DNA of 64,000 nt from Sceloporus undulatus. Lineage: Eukaryota > Chordata > Lepidosauria > Squamata > Phrynosomatidae. Where the stretch lies: assembly GCF_019175285.1 (NCBI RefSeq), contig NC_056522.1, positions 61,493,468-61,557,467 of the forward strand, written 5' to 3'. The notes under the pieces were generated by a model. It had not been told where the DNA came from, made no database searches, and was given only the letters and a program-made list of their open reading frames with translations. This document shows positions 10,500 to 20,820 of the stretch, piece by piece (positions within the stretch are counted from its first letter, which is position 1; every line of letters starts with the position of its first letter). Position numbers and translations under genes: made by a program.

Positions 10500-12329
10500 C
10501 ATTATTATTATTATTACATGTGTAAGAGGCATTCTGGGGGGCAAGGAGTGGGGGATGCATTAGCTTGCATGGGATTGAAAATGGGGACAGGGGCAGATCT
10601 GACCCAAATGCCCACATATACACACAACACACACAAAAAAGAGGTTTTTAAAAAATTGACACTTTGGGGCATTTTATGCATGGCTCTTTAAAAAAAAAAA
10701 AGGAGGGGGAGGACACTTCCGATGTCCCTGCAAAACATCACCATGACGATCGCTTGATTGACAGCAGGCACCTTTGGCAGCAGGCACAGAATGCATTCGA
10801 TTTAAAATGCCCCTCTTTTTGTAGTGGGCACTTGCTAACGGAGAGATTCAGGGGAGGGGCATCCGAATCAGCCCAGTTCCTTCCAGATCTTTGATACCAG
10901 TCTGAATGGGGCCAGAGAGAATATATTTTCCTGTTTGGAAGTTAAGGCAAAAATCTTAGCTAAAGGGGCTGTTCTATAAGCAAGGTGAAATGAAAGGAAT
11001 TATTTCTTCACATTTACTTACCATATATACTTGACTATAAACTGAGAAATGTATGCCCTAAAATTGCCCTTAAAATCTGGGATCAACATATATGGGTCAA
11101 TACATTTCCCATGGGTTGACATCAACTGGAAGGCAGTTAACAACAACAACAACAAATAGTAATATTGATCATGAAGGTCCTTTAAAGAGCAGCCCCAATG
11201 CCCCACTCTCTATGCCTTGGAAGTGATTGCTGAAAGACCTGTGAGTGTATGTGTCTGTGGTGATTCCTTCAATCTGATCTCCAAACCTTTCCTTCTCCTC
11301 CTCCTCCTTCTTGCACTTCCCCATTTTCCCTCCACTTCCAACCCAATCTTAAAACCTTCTATCTCCTAAATTCTACCCTCAACTTATCTACAGGTCATAT
11401 CAAAATCCATGATTTTGGCCCAAAAACCTTCCCTCAATTTATACATGAGGTCAACTTGTACACGAGTGTATAAAGTAGTGAGGCAGGATAATGAACATTT
11501 AATCTAGCTATCTTATTTTCTTCTAGCCAGAAGGTGGATGAAGAACAGAATGGAGGATGAGTCCTGACAGAACCACACATGGAAAGGAAAAAAGATACTA
11601 AGGAGATTATTACATGTGAAAAAGGATGGGAGTGAAGTGGGTCGCTCCCGTCCTTATCATGCAATCATGCAAAGATTATCAGACTACATTGCACGTATCC
11701 CATCATTATCCAGTCAATGAAGTGGAATTTCATCGCTTTTCATTAACGGAAATTTCTGTTCTGAAAAGTGATGTGACAACTCCACTTCACTGATGGGATA
11801 ATGATGGGATAAGAGCAACGTAGTCTGATAATCTTCACATGATAAGAGCGGGCAATCTGCCTCACTCCCATCCTTTTTCACGATAATCTCCATAGTAAAT
11901 ACATAGACACCCTCCCCAATAGTCTTTGCAAGTTGTAGCAACAAATCAATTAAGGCTGGAGATTTGCACACTATCTTTTCCTCTTGCCTAGAGCTGAGCA
12001 CATCAGAAGAAGAGAATTTGTACCCTCATTTCATGTCTAGAGGTGACCCATAAAAACTGGAAACTCAGGGCCAAACCCTGATACCCAACAGCACAAGGCT
12101 GTCACAGCAAAATAATGTTAAGGTCGTATTTACCACATTTTGGGTAGGAGACCAACACCAAATCATCTTTTCTGCTTTCAAAGTTCTCCAAGGCTTGGAA
12201 AGTTTCTGCACTGCACACAGTGGTTGGGTAGAGTGTACCCTGATGGGAAAATAGAAGTTCATTGATGTTAAGTCCTTTGGATTTCTGTATTGCTTTTTCA
12301 ATTTCTTCCACAAATGTTTTCTCAGTCAT
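517..12329 (-). CDS. SULT6B1: SULT6B1-like cytosolic sulfotransferase (partial, coding exons 1-6)
   Basis: Cytosolic sulfotransferases move a sulfonate group from PAPS to hydroxyl or amine acceptors; the SULT6B1 substrate is poorly known. Six GT-AG exons join in phase on the minus strand: 12134-12329, 5406-5518, 5108-5197, 4888-5014, 1978-2072 and 517-673, giving about 259 residues of an expected ~300. Seen: the PAPS 5'-phosphosulfate loop YPKCG at residues 62-66, the probable catalytic histidine in ATHLHY (His117), and the 3'-phosphate motif FRNPKDTAASF from residue 138. Exon 6 ends in a split Gly codon after GPLLFRK; the final exon, carrying the dimer motif, was not found and should lie left of position 1. 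The ATG at 12329 is chosen because MTEKTFVEEIEKA aligns with the start of mammalian SULT6B1. No stop or frameshift was seen. The symbol rests on remembered family sequence plus synteny; a lineage-specific SULT6B paralog is the alternative. Confidence 0.9.
674..1977 (-). other. SULT6B1 intron 5, no recognised feature
   Basis: AT-rich single-copy-looking sequence. No ORF, RNA gene or repeat family was recognised. Confidence 0.5.
1978..2072 (-). CDS. SULT6B1: SULT6B1 coding exon 5
   Basis: Ninety-five nt reading V-AWGSYFDQAVAWNKHIDD, then ENILILTYEELKE. The acceptor is TCTGCAG|TT and the donor GAG|GTGAGTG. The WNKH and TYEELK segments are typical of SULT proteins. Confidence 0.9.
3420..3470. 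repeat. perfect 22-bp-stem hairpin with 7-nt loop
   Basis: Bases 3420-3441 are the exact reverse complement of 3449-3470, with a 7-base loop (ctccaat). The stem is GC-rich and contains TGGTCAGCCCTGGGG. It may be the core of a fold-back transposon or a local inverted duplication; no flanking terminal repeat was identified. Confidence 0.85.
3541..4080. mobile_element. piggyBac-like non-autonomous DNA transposon
   Basis: Flanked by TTAA on both sides (3537-3540 and 4081-4084), the piggyBac target-site signature. The ends are inverted: CCCAGTGGTATCTCTAGG on the left, and CCCAGTAGTGTCACTAGG when the right end is reverse complemented. The interior is AT-rich with no transposase ORF. Related ends occur near 46735 and possibly 60895. 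Confidence 0.8.
4190..4862 (-). mobile_element. Bov-B (RTE) LINE fragment, reversed
   Basis: The minus strand shows degraded pieces of the RT C-terminal part: LLKKVKEESAKV, VKGFPYLD, a segment like VPVYGCEI, and then KPELSLEAKMTDL with a HEDITH-like tail. The same segments occur in the Bov-B copy at 46.1-46.7 kb. Many stops; long dead. Confidence 0.7.
4888..5014 (-). CDS. SULT6B1: SULT6B1 coding exon 4 (3'-PAPS motif)
   Basis: Encodes VLVLFRNPKDTAASFFHF through FLQFINGQ, with the 3'-phosphoadenosine binding signature RNPKDTAAS. It is 127 nt; the acceptor is CCTCAG and the donor is CAAG|GTACTC, leaving phase 1. Intron 3, between this exon and exon 3, is only 93 bp. Confidence 0.9.
5108..5197 (-). 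CDS. SULT6B1: SULT6B1 coding exon 3 (catalytic His)
   Basis: Ninety nt, phase 0 at both ends, encoding RMKQFPSPRIVATHLHY and on to KSIFKNKAK. The His of ATHL is the family's catalytic base. The acceptor is weak (an A-rich tract before AAG|AGG); the donor is AAG|GTAGGTG. Confidence 0.88.
5406..5518 (-). CDS. SULT6B1: SULT6B1 coding exon 2
   Basis: The acceptor CCTCAG|GTGTT completes the Gly codon and reads VNWLIQILNELI, ending in ECGDPEKYE before the donor GTCAGTAG. At 113 nt it restores phase 0. Intron 1, between this exon and exon 1, is 6.6 kb. Confidence 0.9.
6056..6382. mobile_element. fold-back (palindromic) MITE
   Basis: The two halves are imperfect reverse complements of each other. 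The left end reads GAGATTATCGCACTGCC and the right end, reverse complemented, GAAGATTATTGCATTGCC. The centre is GCACTTTTTGAAAGAAC / GTTCTTTCAAAAAGTGC around a short loop. No coding capacity. No target duplication was settled. Confidence 0.75.
6829..6930. mobile_element. short palindromic MITE relic
   Basis: Left part GCAGCAATCCTATGCAGAC and right part AGGATTGCAGCA are inverted around a core with AAGTGCCAGTGAATTCA. A more degraded relative lies at 63390-63470 (GCCCATTGGGCTTAATGAG). Confidence 0.55.
7440..7652. mobile_element. Tc1/mariner (Tigger-like) MITE
   Basis: Starts CAGTCAGCCCTTCTTATAC and ends GTATAACAAGGGTCCACTG, followed by TA. The layout, with terminal 'cacgg' segments, GGTTCCAAGATCC on the minus strand and AATGGGACCTGAG, is that of Tigger-type elements. 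It is one of several copies in the window with CAGT...ACTG ends. Confidence 0.75.
9284..9620 (+). repeat. purine-rich GGA/GAA low-complexity tract
   Basis: Nearly all G and A on the plus strand with many GGA and GAA units, densest at 9410-9480. Such tracts can form triplex or G-rich structures; this is an inference only. Confidence 0.9.
9896..9923 (+). repeat. (GAT)n microsatellite
   Basis: About nine GAT units inside the 9.0-10.9 kb element. Confidence 0.95.
10469..10516 (+). repeat. (ATT)n microsatellite
   Basis: About sixteen ATT units with one C interruption near 10500. Confidence 0.95.
11019..11478. mobile_element. MITE of the 'TATACTCRTGTATAAGTC' family
   Basis: Left end ATATATACTTGACTATAA; the right end contains TCAACTTGTACACGAGTGTA, inverted relative to the left. 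Copies of the same family lie at 18762-20375 and 52727-53212. It carries a GGCCCAAAAACCTTCCCTC segment shared with the others. No ORF. Confidence 0.65.
11602..11892. mobile_element. fold-back MITE with GGAGATTAT ends
   Basis: Left end GGAGATTATTACATGTG then AAAAAGGATGGGAGTGA; the right end is the reverse complement (TCACTCCCATCCTTTTT then ATAATCTCC). The inner parts ACTACATTGC / GTAGTCTGATAATC also pair across the centre. Its termini resemble the fold-back element at 6056. Confidence 0.75.
12134..12329 (-). CDS. SULT6B1: SULT6B1 coding exon 1
   Basis: Starts at the ATG at 12329 and ends in the YPKCG phosphosulfate loop, splitting the last Gly codon after its first base. The donor on the minus strand is G|GTAAATAC. 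It encodes 65 residues plus one base. Confidence 0.9.
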
Positions 12330-12756
12330 GGTTGCCTTCTCTGTTGTGAGCAACTGGTGTATTGTTAGGAGAGCCAAGGCCTTTAAAGGGGGCATTTTGA
12401 GAGGATGAGTAGCTAATCTTAGCACTGGGATTATCCTGTTGTATTTTGAGTATTTTCCTGAACAAACCATCCAGATCAGATCACTTCCTCATCTTCTCCT
12501 TTTCTATTCTATAGAACAGAAAAATAATACATTTGTCCAGTCTCTGTACTGTTTATACAGTATTTGGAGGTAATCTCCACTGAAGCTGAGCAATGTTGGC
12601 ATGCCAAAGTAAAAGAGACACAAAACTTGAATTTGTTTGATAGGCATACGAGACCAGATATCACATTTAAACTTACATAACAGGAAGGCTGTACTCTTCT
12701 GGCTGACTGAATGTTTTATGTTCCCAGTGGTGCCTTTTATTGCTGCAAAGCAAATA

Positions 12757-12961
12757 CAGTGAACCCTTCTCATCCCTGGGGTTCGGTTCCATCCCATCTC
12801 CACAGATAGGAAAAAGGCATGAACAGTCACACCCCATATTATTCAATGGGTGACAATAGGTGCATGTAAGAATCAGTGCATTCATGTGCACACACGACTA
12901 TTGAATTATATGGGGTGTAGTGAGTCATGAACACTAGACACAATCTATGGTTGGCCCACTG
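12757..12961. mobile_element. Tc1/mariner (Tigger-like) MITE
   Basis: Begins CAGTGAACCCTTCTCATCC after TA (12755-12756) and ends GGTTGGCCCACTG. The ends are inverted and match other CAGTGGnCCC copies in the window. It sits about 430 bp upstream of the SULT6B1 start codon. Confidence 0.75.
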
Positions 12962-13849
12962 CATTCTGTTTCAGTCTGTCTCTTAAATAAAGTTTTACTG
13001 CACAAATGGCTATACAATTCAATTCTAATTCATCCCAGGGACTTCTTCACAACCTCCAACTGCCCTAATTTAATAGAGACCAAATTGACAAATACTGTTA
13101 TCCCATTCTTCAGCTACTTTAAAAAGATTTCAGTTTCTCTCTCCTCCTCTTATTTTCTTTCCTCGTCCCCTGCTTACTACAATTGCTGCAAAGTGAGTTC
13201 AAAGTGGAAAAGTAATTTGCATTCAGTTAATTTGGCAGAGGGGGAGAGGAGAGGAGTGGGTGAAATCTTGCCCTTCCCAGTCAGGTCAGGCAAAAGCAAA
13301 CTGCAGCAGCCTGCAGTCCCACCTAGCTTATGTGCTCTTCCTTACTAATAACTTTTGCTATCTTGACCAAACTCTGATATTGCTTAGCCATGTGTGCCCC
13401 AGTTTTAATGTGAGAAAAATTGGAGGGTATGTTTTCCTGGACCGACTGGACACAAGAGAGAGTCTTCTCAGTGTCTGATCCCAACTTCCCACTCTGGAAC
13501 TTCCTTCTGTAAGAGGCTAAGCTGGTTCCCTCCCTGCTTTCCTTTTGTTGGTAGGCAAAGACATTTTTGTTTAAGAAGTCTTTTAATGTATAAGCAGGGG
13601 GAGTTCCTACTGGAATGTTTTATTTATCCTTTTAAACTTTTGCATATCAAAATGATTTTATTACTGTTTTTTTGTGATGATTTTGCCTTTACATTTTTTA
13701 CTATGAAAGCTTTTCAATTGACTCTGTCTGGGAGCCACCGTGCGTCCCACTATGGGACAAAGGCAGCTTACTTATGAAATAATAATGATAAAAGAACTCA
13801 TTTGTGGGGGACTGCAGCAAGACGGAAGGCACAAACCAAGTTCATTGGG

Positions 13850-14040
13850 TTTTTAAAATTGCTCATTGCTTACAATCTGTAAAATCTTTTAAGTGCTTTA
13901 ACTTTTTAGTAGATCTTTAGCCTTATTTTATCATTTTCATTGTTTTTGCTTACATTGTTTAATGTACACCACCTTCAGATCTTAGATATAGGACAGAAGG
14001 TTTTTAAATAAACAAACAAAAATAAAATAAATAAATAAAA
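13850..14040 (+). repeat. degraded non-LTR element 3' tail, A-rich end
   Basis: AT-rich sequence ending in TAAATAAACAAACAAA and AAATAAATAAATAAAA, preceded by a 'gtacaccaccttcagatctta' type segment seen in truncated lizard non-LTR tails. Family not certain. Confidence 0.4.
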
Positions 14041-14194
14041 ATGAACACAAAGAAATGTTCCAGAAACCGACCCAGGCATTTCCCTGTGGACACTGTCAGT
14101 CGCCTCTGGTATTTAATCAAGGCTTTGATGGATTTACAAGTATGTTTTATTATACTGTTTTTAGCAAATCACTTAAGGATTTTTAAAATGAAAA

Positions 14195-14198
<4 letters not shown>

Positions 14199-14233
<35 letters not shown>

Positions 14234-14252
14234 CAATAGATAGATAGATAGA
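14199..14252 (+). repeat. (TG)n followed by (TAGA)n microsatellite
   Basis: TG repeated about sixteen times, then ATAGATAGATAGATAGA. Confidence 0.97.
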
Positions 14253-14301
14253 TTAAAAGCAGTTTTTTTTCCTTATGGGACTAGCACTTGGATGTATTCC
14301 A

Positions 14302-14535
14302 CCACTGTTGTTGTTGTGTACCTTCAAATCATTTTCAATTTATGGCAAACCTAAAGAAGTGAACCCATCACGGGATTATTATTTTTTTACAAGATTTGTT
14401 CAGAAGCCTTTGCATTCCTCCGAAGCTGAGAGAGTGTCACTTGTCTAAGGTCACCCAGTGGGTTTCTATGGCATTCAAACTCTGGTTTCCAAATTTCATA
14501 GTCCAATGCTCAAACCAGTACACCATTTCCACCAC
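14302..14535 (-). mobile_element. tRNA-headed Sauria-type SINE (reversed)
   Basis: On the minus strand it has a degraded tRNA-like head (TGGTGTACTGGTTTGAGCAT, ending in an ACTATGAAATT-like anticodon region), the body (CCACTGGGTGACCTTAG) and the tail GAAGGTACACAACAACAAC. The same architecture occurs at 17950, 31375, 38533 and 60234. Confidence 0.8.
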
Positions 14536-14805
14536 TATTCAACAACAAATTGAACTCTCCTCTTACAATTAAAGACAATGTGCTACATTACCCATTAACT
14601 GTAAATTACTGTTTACAGGACAAAGTTTAAATTACTTCTGTCTAACGCTGTGGTTCTCAAACCTTGTGGTCATGAGACTTGATTCCTCCTCCTGTTCCTA
14701 AACCTGTTTATGTGTAAAATTGACACATGCATTAAGTATTGAAATTACCTAAATAAAACTGTTCTCATTTGAATGATGTTACTTCCTTATAACATGTTAA
14801 AATGT

Positions 14806-14807
<2 letters not shown>

Positions 14808-14853
<46 letters not shown>
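14808..14853 (+). repeat. (TA)n microsatellite
   Basis: About 23 TA units. Confidence 0.97.
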
Positions 14854-14858
<5 letters not shown>

Positions 14859-15177
14859 AAAATAAAAATAGACACACTAATTTTTTATTATTTATATATT
14901 ATGTCGAGGGGTGGGGGGGGTCGGGATGTGTAAGGGGGGGGGGGTCCCAAGAGTACTGGTCTAACTTAATTAGGGGAAATGTAAATAAAAACCAGGAACC
15001 TGATTAAGTTAAGTCATACTTGAGCTCAATCTAGCTAAAGACTCAGCTCTCAAAAAATGCAATGGGAAATTCTACATTTCAGAGTATCCCTTTCCTCAGA
15101 AGACCCTATGAAATCCATGGGCTCCTCATTAGGGGAGGCAAAGGCGAGAGCTTGCGCAACTTTACACAGCCCAGACT

Positions 15178-15290
15178 TTGGTCCTTCAGCTGTTTTGGAC
15201 TTCAACTCCCAGAAGCCCTATCCAACTTAGCCAACAGCCGGGAATTCTGGGAGCTGAAGTCCAAAACCAATGGACAACCAAAGTCTCCGA
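15178..15290. mobile_element. short hAT-like palindromic MITE
   Basis: Left GTCCTTCAGCTGTTTTGGAC then TTCAACTCCCAGAAG; right GGGAGCTGAAGTCCAAAACC, inverted. It resembles the copies at 43114 and 48795 (CCAGGTnTTGGACTTCAGCTCCCAGAAG type). It lies just upstream of the CEBPZOS promoter. Confidence 0.65.
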
Positions 15291-15390
15291 GGTAGTGGTC
15301 CCCCACTGAGCGAGGGTTTGCTGACACAGGCATAGCGCGTCATCAGTTGCTGGGTAGATTTCCCGCTTCCATAAGCGAGTCGTTTTAAAA

Positions 15391-15760
15391 GCGCATGCGT
15401 ACATTCAGGAACGGGCCCAGACGCGCTCTTCCGCCGGAAGTAAAGCAGCCTCTCAAGAAGGACGTGAGTACAATAGTAAGAGTAGAGAGGCTGCCTGGTG
15501 CCTTTGCGCTGTCACTGCGCATGTGCCGTTATTGATCATTGCGATCTGGAGGCAGCTGGAGGCCTCGAGTCCCGTTTGTTGGGAGGCCAACAGTGACTTA
15601 AGCGCCGAGGATCCAGGGCTTTGGGGGCGTGGCCAGCAGCAGGGGGCCAATGGCAACGCGAGGGGGCGGCCCCGGTGTGATGACGTCAGAAGGCTCTGCG
15701 CAGCAGCTTGTTATCGGCTAGAGTTGAGGGCCTCCAATGGCCGGGAAGACCAGGCACGTC
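15391..15760 (+). promoter_or_regulatory. CEBPZOS: CEBPZOS CpG-rich promoter region
   Basis: A GC- and CpG-rich stretch with an NRF1-type palindrome GCGCATGCGT (15391-15400), an ETS site CCGGAAGT (15434-15441), a second NRF1-like TGCGCATGTGC near 15516, a GC box near 15624, CCAAT (15647-15651) and a perfect CRE TGACGTCA (15681-15688). No TATA box was seen. These elements are typical of housekeeping and nuclear-encoded mitochondrial genes. The site assignments are by motif only. Confidence 0.65.
15430..15463 (+). other. CEBPZOS: probable CEBPZOS 5' UTR exon 1
   Basis: The ETS motif is followed by a good donor, GGAC|GTGAGTA at 15464. It would splice to an acceptor ending at 17047 (TTTTGTAACTAG|ACATTG), 21 nt before the start codon. 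The transcription start is not determined from the sequence. Confidence 0.5.
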
Positions 15761-17047
15761 CTCCTTTTCCCGGACACGTCCTACACTTCTACCTTCTGTC
15801 CAGAAGGAATTCCAAAACGTCCTCCATTCTGAGCAGGATTGAGAAGCACGGATGTACATTTGCAGGAGTGTTTTTAGCTTTTGTTAAGTAATGTCCTACA
15901 TTTTCCTGGGATGTCCTCCATTTTATGGTGCCTTGTCCTCCTTTGCGGGGAGGACATCTGCTCACCCTGGATGTGTGCCTGTCCTCTTAAGGAAAGGGAA
16001 GGGGACGTCATGCTTGGAGCTGCAGGTTACCCTGTGATCAACAGCCCTGTTCAGGTCTTGCAGATCCAATAGCTTCCTTGTGGGAGCCTATGCACCTGTA
16101 ATTCAGGCTTCCTCTTTTCCTGCTGCTTTCCACCTTAACAAGCATTATCGTCTTTTCTGACAAACCATGCCATTTCATGGTGTGTCCAAAATAAAACAGC
16201 CTGAGTCGTTTTGGCTTCTAAGGAAAGTTCAGGCGCAAGTGTTCTCTATAATACAGTGGGCTGGGGCTGTCCTGTATTTTCAGCAAAATTAGGCATGTTC
16301 TACCCAGGCATAGACAAGGAGTTTCCTGCATGCGCTGCATTATGTGTATAGTATGCCTTCCACTTAAATTTGACATGATGACTTTTCGCCTGGTAGCTCT
16401 CAGCTGAACAGACAGAATAGTTTTAGTTGACCATTTGCTCAGGATTGAAATGGAAATGCCCTGTGTTAACAGCCCTGTTGCAACTGATTCACAAATGTAC
16501 ATAACACTTTATTTTAGTCAATGTGTGACAGATGCATATACTGTTGTGATAACAGACTGGCCCTAATAGTAGTTTAGTACTAGTTTAAAGAGGACTGCTC
16601 AACAGATTTGAGACTTGGCATATTTCAGTTTTGTTAGCATATTCCAATGAATTATTACTATTTAGCTATTAAATGTGTACTTCACACATTCCCAGTTTGC
16701 CTTGTTAGGTGGATATTATTCCCATATTGCAAAAGGCTCAAGAAAGAAGCTTATTTTCAGGTTTTCTTGCAGACTTTAGCTGAGATTCAATTCCAGGCCT
16801 TCCCAACTCATTTCTTGAGTTCTCTGTGATTCCCAGGAAAGCTCTTTAAAATTGGAAGGGAGACTATTGGAACTTCCATATTTTCAGAGGCTATTTGCTT
16901 TTCAAAGAAAGTGCTTTCATCCTCTGAGCTCCTGTTCAAAGATGCTTTGGCCTCCATACTGCCAAACAACCTGTACAAAGTGGTGTTTTATTTTTATGCT
17001 GCTTCTCTTTCTTGAACTTTAGTATGTTTCTTCACTTTTGTAACTAG
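15464..17047 (+). other. CEBPZOS intron 1
   Basis: The first 300 bp continue the CpG-rich promoter. A Bov-B fragment lies at 16090-16245. The remainder shows no recognised feature. Confidence 0.5.
16090..16245 (-). mobile_element. Bov-B LINE 3' fragment (reversed)
   Basis: The minus strand reads like the terminal Bov-B segment, with AACTTTCCTTAGAAGCCAAAACG and a GGACACACCATGAAATGGCA equivalent, matching the 'EAKMTKL..FGH.MRR' coding segment at 46.3 and 46.6 kb. Confidence 0.6.
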
Positions 17048-17068
17048 ACATTGAAGACTGGCTGTGTC

Positions 17069-20631
<3,563 letters not shown>

Positions 20632-20680
20632 AAGTAAGTAAAACACATTTTTAAATAGTTTATATTAAATGGTTTTATAT

Positions 20681-20820
20681 TCATTTTCTGTACTTTTTGC
20701 TTCTGTGTTTGTTTTTCAGCATTCTGTGCCCAAACCTCTTTTTCTGCTTGATGATACTTTTTGCATCCCTGTTGTGAATCCACTTGTCACGCTCTGCCTC
20801 CCACTTGAGCTGTTTCAAAT
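20681..20820 (-). CDS. CEBPZ: CEBPZ coding exon 16 with stop
   Basis: [20 protein letters not shown], then a Lys/Arg-rich tail ending KKYRK and TGA at 20681-20683. The acceptor is CCTCCATAAG|AT. It lies entirely antisense to the CEBPZOS 3' region. Confidence 0.95.

Larger units (their letters stand above)
9003..10914. mobile_element. large non-autonomous DNA transposon with embedded microsatellites
   Basis: Left end GGGCCATTCACATTACA and right end (reverse complement) GGCCCCATTCAGACTGG are inverted relatives about 1.9 kb apart. The interior holds purine-rich GGA/GAA repeats (9284-9620), (GAT)n and (TTA)n. No transposase is recognisable; the long ORFs here are repeat artefacts. Superfamily not determined. 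Confidence 0.5.
5519..12133 (-). other. SULT6B1 intron 1 (6.6 kb)
   Basis: Contains several DNA-transposon copies, listed separately at 6056, 6829, 7440, 9003, 11019 and 11602. The stretches 5519-6050 and 7660-8990 show nothing I recognise apart from a short CATT repeat near 7862-7880. Confidence 0.6.
12330..15400. other. intergenic region between SULT6B1 and CEBPZOS
   Basis: Upstream flanks of two divergent genes. It holds a Tigger-like MITE (12757-12961), a LINE/SINE-like tail (about 13850-14040), (TG)n and (TA)n microsatellites, a reversed Sauria SINE (14302-14535) and a hAT-like MITE (15178-15290). No gene was recognised in 12970-13850. Confidence 0.7.
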
